The notes beneath the pieces were generated by a model. The model had not been told where the DNA came from. It saw nothing but the letters and a program-made list of their open reading frames with translations, and did no database searches. Positions 45,197 to 54,394 of a stretch of 64,000 bases of DNA are shown piece after piece (the stretch's first letter is position 1; each line of letters opens with the position of its first letter). Source of the DNA: Lentzea kentuckyensis (GTDB taxonomy: Bacteria > Actinomycetota > Actinomycetes > Mycobacteriales > Pseudonocardiaceae). The position numbers and the translations under genes are program-made. The stretch spans positions 100,664 through 164,663 of the forward strand of contig NZ_MUYM01000036.1 in NCBI RefSeq assembly GCF_002150765.1, read 5' to 3'.

Positions 45197-46227
45197 CGAT
45201 CACAGATCCCGCCGTCGCACCCTCAGCGGATCGCCTCGCTGCCGCGCGACTGATGTTGTCGAGCCTTGGCATCAGCGTCGAGGACCTCACATCAACACAA
45301 GCCGAGACCAAAGACGTGCCGACGTTCGACACCTACATCCCGATTGTCGAAGCCGCGGTGTCCCCCGGAACGCTCCGGGTCTACGGCTCGTACTGGAAGC
45401 GCATCAAGGAGCGCTGGGGCGAACGCCGCCTCGATGAGCCCACGGCTAGCGAGATCGCCGGACTCGTCGAGCTCACCAAGCAGAACCGTGTTCAGCGCCG
45501 AAACGGCCGTGGCGGCAACTGCGCGGGCGAGCACATGGTCGCCGCCTTCCGCTGCCTCTACAAGTTCGCCGTCATCGACGAGTACATCACCGCCGCGAGC
45601 AACCCCGCCGCCAAGGTCGCCAAGCCTCGCCGCCTGCCCTCCAACCGTCGAGGTCTGCCGGCCACTCAGGTCGACGAACTCGTCGGCGTCGCATCCTCGA
45701 CCGGAAACGATCCCGCGCTGGACGCGTTGATCGTGAGGTTCCACCTCGAAACCGCCGCACGGCGTGCCGCCGCGCTGAAGCTCCGGCTCAGGGACATCGA
45801 CGAACAGCAATGCCTGCTGCTCCTTCAGGAGAAGGGCGGCGTCTTCCGGTGGCAACCGGCATCACCGACGCTCGTCGCACACCTCCTAGATCACGCGAAG
45901 CGGCGCGGCTGCCTGGAGCCGGAAAGCCGCGTGCTCCGCAACCTCAACGGCAACCCCATCACCACCCGGCGATACGACGGCCTGTGGGAACGGTGCCGCA
46001 AGCAGATTCCATGGGCCGATCGACAGCAGGTCGCCACCCACTGGCTGCGATACACCACGCTCACGTTCGTCGAGCGCAGGTTTGGTCTCGCGGTGGCGCA
46101 GGCATACGCAGGACACGAGACCAAGAACGACGCCGTCACAACCACCACCTATGTGCGTGCCGGCATCAACGAGGTCGCCGCCGCCCTTGCAGCACTGACC
46201 GGCGAACCACATCCGCTGGCGACGTGA
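45193..46227 (+). CDS. tyrosine recombinase / phage-type integrase
   Basis: A 344-residue integrase. The N-terminal core-binding (SAM-like) domain spans about 40-150 (VSPGTLRVYGSYWKRIKERW). The catalytic domain carries the first Arg in ETAARRAAALKLR (near 190), HxxR in THWLRYTTL (near 282-285), the second His in YAGHETKN (near 308) and the nucleophile Tyr in TTTTYVRAG (near 320). All signature residues are present, so it should be active. It is coupled to the AbrB-like gene and followed by a strong terminator. Confidence 0.9.
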   Translation: MTITDPAVAPSADRLAAARLMLSSLGISVEDLTSTQAETKDVPTFDTYIPIVEAAVSPGTLRVYGSYWKRIKERWGERRLDEPTASEIAGLVELTKQNRVQRRNGRGGNCAGEHMVAAFRCLYKFAVIDEYITAASNPAAKVAKPRRLPSNRRGLPATQVDELVGVASSTGNDPALDALIVRFHLETAARRAAALKLRLRDIDEQQCLLLLQEKGGVFRWQPASPTLVAHLLDHAKRRGCLEPESRVLRNLNGNPITTRRYDGLWERCRKQIPWADRQQVATHWLRYTTLTFVERRFGLAVAQAYAGHETKNDAVTTTTYVRAGINEVAAALAALTGEPHPLAT

Positions 46228-46287
46228 CCGCCTCCGTCCACAACAGTCTGGACGCGCCGGTCCGCCCGATCCTTGAACCAACGATCA

Positions 46288-46317
46288 CGAGGCCCCGGAC
46301 CCCGTTCCGGGGCCTCG
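46288..46317 (+). terminator. terminator after the integrase operon
   Basis: CGAGGCCCCGGA, a 6-base loop, then TCCGGGGCCTCG: a perfect 12-bp GC-rich stem 60 bases past the integrase stop. Confidence 0.8.
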
Positions 46318-46414
46318 TCCTGAGGCCTGAGGTGGCAACTCAGATCGCGCTGCTTCACTCAAGTTGACTGGCGCGCCAAGCGGGATGTCCCCAGGTGATG
46401 TCGGTGCTACTTGT

Positions 46415-46426
46415 TACGGTTGCCCG
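46415..46426 (+). promoter_or_regulatory. leaderless -10 element TACGGT-N6-ATG
   Basis: TACGGT sits exactly 6 bases before the ATG of the 1256-residue gene, with no Shine-Dalgarno site. This is the spacing expected when transcription starts at the A of the start codon. The next large gene has the same layout. Confidence 0.5.
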
Positions 46427-49400
46427 ATGGCATCGTGGCCGTCCATCAGCCGAGAAGATCTCCTGATCGCCGCGGACTCACCTGGATTCGACACAAACCT
46501 GCCGATCCTCATCCGACGGCTGGTCACCGAAACCGGGAGCGGCATCACCAGACTGCACATGCCCGGTGGTTCGGGTACATCTGCAAGCGGGTTCGACGGG
46601 GTGGTGGTCGCCAGTGGCGAGTCCGCCTTCGTGCCTGCCGGGCCGTCGGTGTGGGAGCTCTCGGTTCAACTAGATGCCAACGGCAAAGCCAGCAGCGACT
46701 ACAGGAAGCGGCTGACCGGCCCCGATGGTGATAGCCCGCGCTCCATCACCTATGTGCAGGTCGGCTTGCGGAAGTGGCCCAACGCTTCCGGATGGGCGGC
46801 AAGCAAGCGGCGCGACGAGCGGTGGAAGGACGTCCGAGCCCTCAATGTCGACGACGTGCACACATGGTTGGAGAGCGCACCGGCAACCACCGTCTGGCTC
46901 GCTGATCTGCTCGGCAAGGCCACCCCGGGAGTCGAGGAAGCCCAGGCTTGGTGGGACCGTGTGTGGCAAGCATCGACGAATAGCCGTCTCGACGGACCAG
47001 CTGTGCTCGCGGGACGGGAGTCGGTTGCAACCACGCTGCTGGACGCGTTGAGTGCCGAGCACAAGATCATCACGGTCAGTGGCGAGGCGCGCGGAGACGA
47101 ACTTCGAGCCTTTGTCGCCGCCACCCTCCAGACCACGACCGCATCAGGCCAGGCCGCTGTGAGGACGTTGCTCGTCCGGTCCCGGGAGAGCCTCCGGCAG
47201 CTGCTCGATCGCCCCGAACCGCTGGTTCTCGTCGTAACCGACCTCGAGTTGGCGACAGATATACCTTTCAAGCACCCCCATCGCCTGGTCTTGCCTGCGG
47301 TCCTCGGTGCTAAGGCCACCGTTGAGGTACCCCGCGTCGACGGCGAGGAGCTGGCGCGACTGTTCGTCGGCCGAGGCATTGACGACGACCGAGCCCATGC
47401 GCTCGGAACGCTCGCCCGTCGCAGCCTCTCGGCGTTGCGGCGTGCCCTCGCGGACCATCCCGAGACGCTGGTTCCACAGTGGGCTCGGTCACCGTCGTTG
47501 CTTCTGCGCCGCCAACTCCTGCTCGGCGGCTGGGACGGCCAGCACTCTTCGGACCGCAGTGTGGTCGAGGAGTTCACCCACATGACCTACGGCGAGTTTG
47601 AGGAGGCAAGCCGAGCCGCGCCAGCCGACGCCGAGGCCCCGCTCGTCGGTGCCCTGCAGGAGCAATGGCACGTGATCTCCCCTGACGACTCCTGGTACTT
47701 GGTGGCTCCCCATCTCACCGTCACCGATCTCGTCGAGTTCGAGAACACCGCGTTCCGCGTCCTCAGCGAGGTCGAGGCTCAACCCGACAAGTTCGGGATC
47801 ATGCACTCGGATGAGATCCTCAAGCACTGCTCGGTAACTCTTCGCCGCGGAATCGCACGCTCACTCGCCCTGCTCGGAACCAACGACGGGCCGGTCTCGC
47901 TGCCCGGCGGTGCAACCGGCGCCGACGTCGCTCGCCGAGTTGCCCGCAGGTTGTTCAACGCCGCCAACAATGATCAAACGTACGGGTTGTGGACTTCGCT
48001 GAGCGACTTGCTCAGCGAGTTCGCGGAAGCCGCGCCTGACGAGTTCCTGGAAGCAGCGCGTGTCGGGCTGCAAGGAAAGACTCCTCTGCACAGCAAGATG
48101 TTCACCGATCTGGCACCCACACCGTTCGGTTTGCCCTCCCGAACGCCGCATCTCGGTTTCGTTCGTGCGCTTGAAGTTCTCGCCTGGTCGGTCGACTACT
48201 TCGACGACGCCGTCGACGTTCTGGCCAACCTGGCCGCGCTGGATCCAGGTGGGAGATGGGCCAACCGCCCCGCACGCAGCCTTGAGGAAATCTTCAGCTG
48301 TTGGCACCCAGAGACCAGCGTCAGCGCCACTCACCGGCTGAAGGCGCTGAAGCGGCTTCAACGAGCACAACCTCGGCACACCCGTGAGCTGCTGATCGAA
48401 CTTATTCCTTCCGTACACCCCAGCCTGATGCCTCACCAGGGGCCGAAGTACCGCGACTGGAAGCGCGAGCAGCAGGTCACAAGCGAGCAGCTCCATGAAA
48501 ATGTAGCTGGCGTGGTAGAGCTTCTGCTGGCCGATGCCGACGCTGATCCGGCGCGACTCCTGCCCCTCGTCAACAAGCTCGATCGCATCTCGTCAACGCA
48601 CAGGAAGGCTCTCGTCGTCAAGCTCGCAGCCGCGAGGTCCTCCGCTGACGATTCGGTCCGCGCACGTCTGGCTGACGCCCTGCGGCTCCAGGTCGGACAG
48701 CACCGGGAGTTCGCCGACTCAGACTGGGCCCTGTCGGATGCCGAACTCACCGCATTCGAGCGCATACTGTCCACGCTGGAACCTCCAACGCCCCTGCACC
48801 GTTTGGCATGGCTCTTCAACAGCAGCCACATCATCATGCCGGATTGGAAGCGGCGTCCCGATCCGGCAGCACACGCCAAAGAAATACGGGGACGCCGCGC
48901 GGACGCGATCGGCGAGATCCTGCAGTCAGGCGGCCTGTCTGCTCTCGATGCCCTCGCTGGCACAACCGACTATCCGTTCCTCATTGGCCGCGCACTCGCC
49001 GACCGGACAACCGAGTTCGACGCCGATATGCTCACACGACTGTCCAACCCGGACTCGCCGAGTCGACGGGTCGCGTTCGCTTATATCGAAGCGCGGCTGG
49101 TCGCTGAAGGCGAGTCGCTCCGCGACAAGTTGCTCACGCGCACTGTCGAGCCATCGGTGCAGGCAGCCATTCTCATTGCCGCGTCCGATCCACCTGCCGC
49201 ATGGGAGTCGCTGCGAAGCCTGTCCACCGCGACATCCGATCACTACTGGTCCAACATCGACTACTACGACATCGACCACTCCCCCAAGCACATCATCGCC
49301 GCACTCAACGGCCTGCTCAGCGTTCGCCGGTTCGTGACAGCTCTACGGCTCGTATCCCACCACGTTGACGAGATCGATGCCCCTGAGATCGCCGAACGCA

Positions 49401-50197
49401 CTGCCCAGATCCTGACGAACCTCATCGAGGAGAAGACAACACCGTCGGACATACAGCAGCTCTCCAGCGATGACTTCCGCCGTGTCTTCTTGCTGCTTTC
49501 CAGACACAGCGAGTTCGTTGGTGTGCAACGGCTCGCGGTTCTCGAGTGGCACCTGTTCTCCACGCTTGGTTTCCGCGCCGAGTCGCCCACACTGCACGCA
49601 ACGCTGAGCCAGGATCCCGCCTTCTTCGCGGAACTCGTCTGTGGCGCCTACCGCAGTGAGGGCGACGACGAAGCAGCCGACGTGCCGACTTCGCCAGAGC
49701 AGCAGCGTGTCGCCAAACGCGCGTTCGACATCCTCGACGCCTGGCGCAGGTGCCCCGGTGTCGGTGCAGCCGGGACAGTCGAGACCCAGCTACTAGAAGC
49801 CTGGGTCCGCGAGGCACGTCAGCGGTTGACCGACGCCGCGCGGTCGACGTCAGGCGACCTGCTCATCGGCCGTGTTCTGGCCTTCGCACCGCCTGACCCT
49901 GATGGGCTTTTTCCTCCTCGAGCCGTTCGCGACCTCCTGGAGGGCGTCAGGAGTGACGCTATTGACCGAGGACTGGACACCAACATCTTCAATAGACGAG
50001 GCATGGCGTCCAGAGGTCCAACCGAGGGCGGCGTCGGTGAGCGAAACCTGGCGAAGCGCTACAGGCAGCAAGCCGCTGACTCATTGGAATGGCCGCGAAC
50101 CCGTCGGATCTTTCTCGATCTGGCAGACAGCTACGAACGGTACGCGCGCCGTATCGACGATCGGGCCGAGAGACTCAGGCGAGGCCTGCCCGGCTGA
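46427..50197 (+). CDS. 1256-residue nuclease-like/helical-repeat protein with degenerate P-loop (candidate anti-phage effector)
   Basis: The N-terminal ~110 residues look like a PD-(D/E)xK-type nuclease-related domain: TRLHMPGGSGTSASGFDGVV (Asp 57), VWELS (Glu 78) and DYRKR (Lys 94). A STAND-like region follows in which the expected Walker A is replaced by ITVSGEARGDELRAF, lacking GK(S/T), so ATP binding is doubtful. The remaining ~900 residues are helical repeats. Similar large proteins, nuclease-like N-terminus plus degenerate NTPase plus sensor repeats, occur in actinobacterial defence islands. The ATG at 46427 is chosen because of the leaderless promoter and because homology-like sequence starts there. 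An HNH-STAND gene follows after IS remnants. Confidence 0.8.
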   Translation: MASWPSISREDLLIAADSPGFDTNLPILIRRLVTETGSGITRLHMPGGSGTSASGFDGVVVASGESAFVPAGPSVWELSVQLDANGKASSDYRKRLTGPDGDSPRSITYVQVGLRKWPNASGWAASKRRDERWKDVRALNVDDVHTWLESAPATTVWLADLLGKATPGVEEAQAWWDRVWQASTNSRLDGPAVLAGRESVATTLLDALSAEHKIITVSGEARGDELRAFVAATLQTTTASGQAAVRTLLVRSRESLRQLLDRPEPLVLVVTDLELATDIPFKHPHRLVLPAVLGAKATVEVPRVDGEELARLFVGRGIDDDRAHALGTLARRSLSALRRALADHPETLVPQWARSPSLLLRRQLLLGGWDGQHSSDRSVVEEFTHMTYGEFEEASRAAPADAEAPLVGALQEQWHVISPDDSWYLVAPHLTVTDLVEFENTAFRVLSEVEAQPDKFGIMHSDEILKHCSVTLRRGIARSLALLGTNDGPVSLPGGATGADVARRVARRLFNAANNDQTYGLWTSLSDLLSEFAEAAPDEFLEAARVGLQGKTPLHSKMFTDLAPTPFGLPSRTPHLGFVRALEVLAWSVDYFDDAVDVLANLAALDPGGRWANRPARSLEEIFSCWHPETSVSATHRLKALKRLQRAQPRHTRELLIELIPSVHPSLMPHQGPKYRDWKREQQVTSEQLHENVAGVVELLLADADADPARLLPLVNKLDRISSTHRKALVVKLAAARSSADDSVRARLADALRLQVGQHREFADSDWALSDAELTAFERILSTLEPPTPLHRLAWLFNSSHIIMPDWKRRPDPAAHAKEIRGRRADAIGEILQSGGLSALDALAGTTDYPFLIGRALADRTTEFDADMLTRLSNPDSPSRRVAFAYIEARLVAEGESLRDKLLTRTVEPSVQAAILIAASDPPAAWESLRSLSTATSDHYWSNIDYYDIDHSPKHIIAALNGLLSVRRFVTALRLVSHHVDEIDAPEIAERTAQILTNLIEEKTTPSDIQQLSSDDFRRVFLLLSRHSEFVGVQRLAVLEWHLFSTLGFRAESPTLHATLSQDPAFFAELVCGAYRSEGDDEAADVPTSPEQQRVAKRAFDILDAWRRCPGVGAAGTVETQLLEAWVREARQRLTDAARSTSGDLLIGRVLAFAPPDPDGLFPPRAVRDLLEGVRSDAIDRGLDTNIFNRRGMASRGPTEGGVGERNLAKRYRQQAADSLEWPRTRRIFLDLADSYERYARRIDDRAERLRRGLPG

Positions 50198-50210
50198 CCC
50201 TGTCCCAACC

Positions 50211-50372
50211 TGTGCGCGCCGAAAGCCGCATCCGTGCTGGTTAAGCGGCGCGGTGATACTCGTAGATGACGCTGCGGGGTGCCAAAACATGGTCCGGTGA
50301 GTCCGGCCTGGCCTATCAGGCTGCGCAGGTTCATATTGGTCGATCAAGCCGCCGAGTACTTGTCGTCGGTCA
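50211..50372. mobile_element. fused end fragments of IS-B and IS-A
   Basis: 50211-50272 matches the left end of IS-B (TGTGCGCGCC ... GGTTAAGCGGCGCGGTGATA), and from 50273 the left end of IS-A follows directly (GGGGTGCCAAAACATGG, then GATCAAGCCGCCGAGTACTT). Both are terminal scraps of about 60 and 100 bases. They separate the two large effector genes. Confidence 0.75.
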
Positions 50373-50444
50373 GCGGCCGTGCACGACATCGCCTTTCAGC
50401 GCGGAAACACGGCGTGGCCGACGAGGCGCGCCGACGTCCGTCGC

Positions 50445-50456
50445 TACGCTGTTCGG
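50445..50456 (+). promoter_or_regulatory. leaderless -10 element TACGCT-N6-ATG
   Basis: TACGCT ends exactly 6 bases before the ATG of the HNH-STAND gene, again without a ribosome site, mirroring 46415-46426. Confidence 0.5.
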
Positions 50457-53132
50457 ATGCCGCGCAGGTACACGGACAAGACGCTCAAGCTGCTGTTCGG
50501 GCGTGCGAACCGATGTGCCTTTCCGGGTTGCTCCACAGTCCTGGTCTTCGCCGACCGCGGCCAACTGAGCGTCGTCGTGCAGATCGCGCACATCAGGTCC
50601 GAGGCGCCCAACGGCCCACGACACGTGGCCGACTACGAAGACTTCAACTCTGAAGAGAACCTGCTGCTCCTCTGCGGAGAGCACCACAAGCCCGTCGACG
50701 ACCACGAATCGGTCTACACAATCGACGAACTGCTCGAGTGGAAGCAGCGCCAAGCCGCGGAGCAAACCAGGCTCGACCTCACCGACGAACTACTCAACAA
50801 GGTCGTCGAGCACCTTGAGCACCTCGCGGACCTCATGCCCTTCAACCCGCGTATGCGCGGCCGGGCCGAGGTTCTCGACATCGCCACGCGCGAAGGACGT
50901 GCCCGGCGGACGGCACGCCTGGCTCCCTTCGTGCCCGAAGACCGACGGGCTGCGGTCGTCGAATGGATGGAGGGCCTAGACGACCCGATCACCGAGGTTC
51001 CCATCGGTTGCCTGAGAGTGCTCGTGGCGCAACTCGGAGCCGGCAAGTCCGAGCAAGCGTCTCGTTGGTGGGAAGAAGGCCTACAGGCGGCGAAAGACAG
51101 CGAGGACCACGAGATCCCGCTCTACTTCACCGCTCGAGGCGTGATCAATGATCTGACCGAGTCAGTCGTCACCAGGTTGGGCAAAGACCCGACGGGCACG
51201 TGCCGCGTTGTGATCGACGAACTCGATGGCGTATCGGCTGCCGACGCGGCGTGCATCCTCGACGAAGCACGGCAGCTGGTCCACGTGTGGCCTCAAGTCA
51301 GCGTCCTTGCCACAGCACGCCCAGGAATCGCATTGCCTCCTGAGGAGCGGATCGACCTCTCTCCGTGGCGTCCTGAGCGGGGCGACGAGTTGGTGCAACT
51401 CGTGCTTGGCGACCGCCTGCCCCACCACCTGTGGACCGCCGAAACAGCTGATCTCCTCACGAGTCCGCTCACCACGCTGGCGCTGGCAAGCCGTGTGGAC
51501 GCCGGCCGGGACACCACGGTCTCTCGGTCTCAGCTGCTCGCGGACCTGGCCAGGCAGGTGGTCGAGTCGCCGGGTCACGAAGCGTCCGAAGAGACCTGGC
51601 GCGATCTTGAACTGCTCGCCGTGGCCCTTCTCGAGCAACCCCATATCGCGAAAATTGACCAGTTCCGACCGCGGCCGCGTCTACGCCGCATGGTGGCGAC
51701 CGGCCTGGTCGTCGAACGCACTGGAGAGCTGACCTTCGCCCTACCGGTGTTCGAGCAGTACTTCGGCTCAGAGGCCATCTCGTCCGGGGTGGTCGACCTG
51801 CAGACCGTGGCCGCACCTGAGTCGTTCCCGAGGTGGCGTTATGCCCTGGCGTTCGCCATCTCGACAGCGGTTCCGCCAAGTCGCCAAGAGAACCTGCTGA
51901 TCGAGCTGGCAAAGATCAACCCAGCCGCCACGTTCTGGATACTCGACGAGATCGCGAGCAACGACCGTAAATCGTTCAAAGGCCTTTCGGACGCGGAGGT
52001 CGCAGCGTTCCTCAAGCGCCGAGACCCCGGCGGCAGTTCCGAACCAGATCTCGCCACGAGGGCAGGAAGATGGCTTCGCGAAGCGGAGAAAGCACTCGCT
52101 CAAGGGCTTGGTCCTCTTGCGAAGTCACTGCTTCCCCACCACGACGGGGTGCCGGCTCACTGGGGAGTCTGGCTGGGAGAGGGCAGGATCACCGTGGCTC
52201 GCGCTCATCACACGGCGTCGATCCCTGAGATCACCGTGCTGAATGAGCCACATCCCTGCTTGTCGAAGGGGTGGTACAGCCGGGCCAACTTCTCCTTCCC
52301 CGCAACTGATTTCGGACGGTGGCGACACGCCCAGGAAATGCTCCAGGCCAAGCTGGGGACCGCGATCAAGAACAGAACACTGGCGGTACCTGCCTCCTCT
52401 TGGCTCGCAGGGGAGCGCGCTTACCTCCTCGGTACTTTCGTTCAGGACTATGGCGTGAGCAGGCGATCCCGTGTCGTCAACGTCTCCGGTCTCCGCAGGA
52501 AAATCGCCGCTTGGCTACAAGAGGTAGCGGGATGCGAGGGAGCCAGCTGGGAGTCCTCCGGCCGGGTGATCCACTTGGACGACCTCCACTGGCTGGAGGG
52601 CTGGCTCGCCCTGCAAGACAGCGAAACTCTGCAGCCGCCGTGGCCTGACGGTGACCTTCAGCCGATCACCAGGCGGTGGTACTGGCAGGCGTACTCCCCC
52701 GAACTCACCGCGGTCATCGCCGAAAACATGCTGCGCGAAGCCCTGATCGGGTACCGGGAGCTGGTCGAGTGCAACTTCCCCGCCTTCGGCAACGCGATGG
52801 GTCTCTACTGCCAGTTTCCCATTCACGCTGAGGCTCTCGTCGGCAGGTTCGCCGACGACAACCTCACCAATGTCGTGATGAATCTCCGGTTTCACACCGA
52901 TCTTTCACCAACCGACCACCGTGTCCCGTCAGTGGACGTCACGATGGTCACCGATCCTCATTCGAGTGCCTACGAGGAGTTCGCCGAGCGACTCCAGCCG
53001 TCGACGCGCAACGTGTTCTACCAGGTAGAACAAGAGGCGTTCGTTCTACGCCTGTCCGATGATCGCGCAGCCACCACCTTGGCGTACAAGTGGCTTGCCC
53101 ATGACCTACGCACGGTGGGCTGGCTCAAGTAG
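50457..53132 (+). CDS. HNH endonuclease-STAND NTPase fusion (Avs-like candidate)
   Basis: An 891-residue protein. An N-terminal HNH nuclease with a zinc site comes first: C20-x4-C25, QIAHIRSEAPNG (H45), ENLLLLCGEHHKPVDDH (N68, C73, H76/H77). Next is a STAND-type NTPase with Walker A LGAGKS (193-198), Walker B CRVVIDELDGV and sensor LATARPG, then helical and beta C-terminal regions of about 500 residues for target recognition. The layout (nuclease, STAND, large sensor) matches the logic of antiviral STAND systems in which phage protein binding triggers oligomerisation and nuclease activity. The first Gly of the P-loop is Ala (AQLGAGKS), which is tolerated in many STANDs. Starts leaderless and ends exactly where a degenerate integrase copy begins. 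Confidence 0.85.
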   Translation: MPRRYTDKTLKLLFGRANRCAFPGCSTVLVFADRGQLSVVVQIAHIRSEAPNGPRHVADYEDFNSEENLLLLCGEHHKPVDDHESVYTIDELLEWKQRQAAEQTRLDLTDELLNKVVEHLEHLADLMPFNPRMRGRAEVLDIATREGRARRTARLAPFVPEDRRAAVVEWMEGLDDPITEVPIGCLRVLVAQLGAGKSEQASRWWEEGLQAAKDSEDHEIPLYFTARGVINDLTESVVTRLGKDPTGTCRVVIDELDGVSAADAACILDEARQLVHVWPQVSVLATARPGIALPPEERIDLSPWRPERGDELVQLVLGDRLPHHLWTAETADLLTSPLTTLALASRVDAGRDTTVSRSQLLADLARQVVESPGHEASEETWRDLELLAVALLEQPHIAKIDQFRPRPRLRRMVATGLVVERTGELTFALPVFEQYFGSEAISSGVVDLQTVAAPESFPRWRYALAFAISTAVPPSRQENLLIELAKINPAATFWILDEIASNDRKSFKGLSDAEVAAFLKRRDPGGSSEPDLATRAGRWLREAEKALAQGLGPLAKSLLPHHDGVPAHWGVWLGEGRITVARAHHTASIPEITVLNEPHPCLSKGWYSRANFSFPATDFGRWRHAQEMLQAKLGTAIKNRTLAVPASSWLAGERAYLLGTFVQDYGVSRRSRVVNVSGLRRKIAAWLQEVAGCEGASWESSGRVIHLDDLHWLEGWLALQDSETLQPPWPDGDLQPITRRWYWQAYSPELTAVIAENMLREALIGYRELVECNFPAFGNAMGLYCQFPIHAEALVGRFADDNLTNVVMNLRFHTDLSPTDHRVPSVDVTMVTDPHSSAYEEFAERLQPSTRNVFYQVEQEAFVLRLSDDRAATTLAYKWLAHDLRTVGWLK

Positions 53133-53672
53133 TGTTTTCGTTGGTGATCTCACGAGCATCACGCCACCGAGGTCCTCGCTCTCGTTCAAGCTCGCCCGGG
53201 TCGACGACCACGGCCGTGTTAGCGTGCGATCAGTCTTGCGTGAATTGCAATGGGCCGCGGACACCGAGCTTGACTTCGTGCTGCGCGACTCGACGGTTGT
53301 CATCCGCGAGCCGCCGCCAAGGTCGCCAAGCCCCGCCGTCTGCCCTTCAACCGCCGAGGTTTGCCGGCCAAACAGACCAACGAACTCGTCGACGTTGCCA
53401 ACTCGACCGGCAATCTCCCCGCCCTGGACGCGTTGATCGTGCGGTTCCGCCTCGAAACCGCCGCACGGCGTGCTGCCGCCCCGAAGCGCAAGCTCCGGGA
53501 CTCGACGAAGAGCAATGCCTGCCACTCCTCCAGGAGAATGGCGGCGTGTTCCGCTGGCAACCAGCGTCGCCGACACTCATTGCACACCTACTCGATCACG
53601 CGAAACGTCGTGGCTGCCTTGAGTCGGACGGCCGTGTACTGCGCAACCTCAACGGTCGTCCGATCACTGCCG
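53132..53672 (+). pseudogene. fused, internally deleted copy of the AbrB-integrase module
   Basis: 53132-53310 aligns with the AbrB gene (about 44813-44989): SSLSFKLARVDDHGRVSVRS, then ELQWAADTELDFVLRDSTVV. At 53311 it jumps to integrase sequence equal to about 45605-45968: KTNELVDVANSTGNLPALDA, LETAARRAAA, then after further small frameshifts FRWQPASPTLIAHLLDHAKR and RVLRNLNGRPIT. About 615 bases are deleted at the junction and the HxxR and Tyr regions are absent, so it is dead. It begins at the last base of the HNH-STAND stop codon. Confidence 0.85.
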
Positions 53673-53704
53673 GTAAGTTTCAGGAGGCCAGCAGAAGGAG
53701 TCAC

Positions 53705-54394
53705 GTGGCAGCAAACCGGGTGAGGTTCTCCCAACCCACAAAGGACCTCTTGTGGTCGGAGTCAGGCGGGCACTGTCAGAACCCGTCTTGCCGCGCCGAC
53801 CTGCACGGACTCGTGGAGAACACGCACGTCGGCGAACTGGCGCACATCATCCCAGCGAGCCCGGACGGGCCACGCGCCGCCGAGGACCCGAACCTTTCCG
53901 AGGACGACCGGGCCGTGGCCGACAACGTGCTCGTGCTCTGCCCGACCTGCCACACGATGATCGACAAGGCCCCCGGCCAGTACCCGTCCGAGTTGCTGTG
54001 GGAGTGGAAGCAGCGCGGCAAGGACGCCCGAGCGCTCGCCCACGGAACTCCGGTTCTTGCAACCAGGGCCGCGGCCCGGGCACTGGTCCAAGAGCTCCTC
54101 GATGCCAACTACGCGGTGTTCCGCTTGTACGGCCCGGTCGACGACCTCTTCGATGACGCGCGTGCCGACCAATGGCGCCGGCACCTCCGAGAGACGATCA
54201 TCCCCAACAACCAGCGACTCCTTCGCCTCCTGAGTGCCAACCGCGCTTTGTTGACGACCGATGAGAGAAGCACGGCAGACGAGTTCGCCGTGCACGTCAA
54301 GGAGCTTGAGGACAGGCACCTACGAGGCGACTGGACACCAGGATCAACGAGGTTCCCAAGCCGTATGGCGACGATTCTGAAGGATGACGAATGA
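53705..54394 (+). CDS. HNH endonuclease-like protein, first gene of a three-gene operon
   Basis: 229 residues from a GTG at 53705 with AAGGAG just upstream; the open frame continues upstream into the integrase pseudogene but this is the first supported start. The nuclease core is C24-x4-C29 (CQNPSCRADL), ELAHIIPAS (H47), DNVLVLCPTCHTMID (N74, C79, C82, H83), a complete zinc-HNH. It continues with YPSELLWEWKQRGKDAR, as in HNH proteins of defence loci, and a helical C-terminal domain (about 130-229). Its TGA overlaps the next ATG (ATGA). It could be the cutting component of the operon. Confidence 0.85.
   Translation: MAANRVRFSQPTKDLLWSESGGHCQNPSCRADLHGLVENTHVGELAHIIPASPDGPRAAEDPNLSEDDRAVADNVLVLCPTCHTMIDKAPGQYPSELLWEWKQRGKDARALAHGTPVLATRAAARALVQELLDANYAVFRLYGPVDDLFDDARADQWRRHLRETIIPNNQRLLRLLSANRALLTTDERSTADEFAVHVKELEDRHLRGDWTPGSTRFPSRMATILKDDE

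Noticed and set aside
53132..54394. A single 420-codon fusion gene of integrase relic and HNH nuclease
   Set aside because: The first 190 codons read the AbrB/integrase relic partly in wrong frames; a ribosome site and GTG at 53705 mark the real HNH start.
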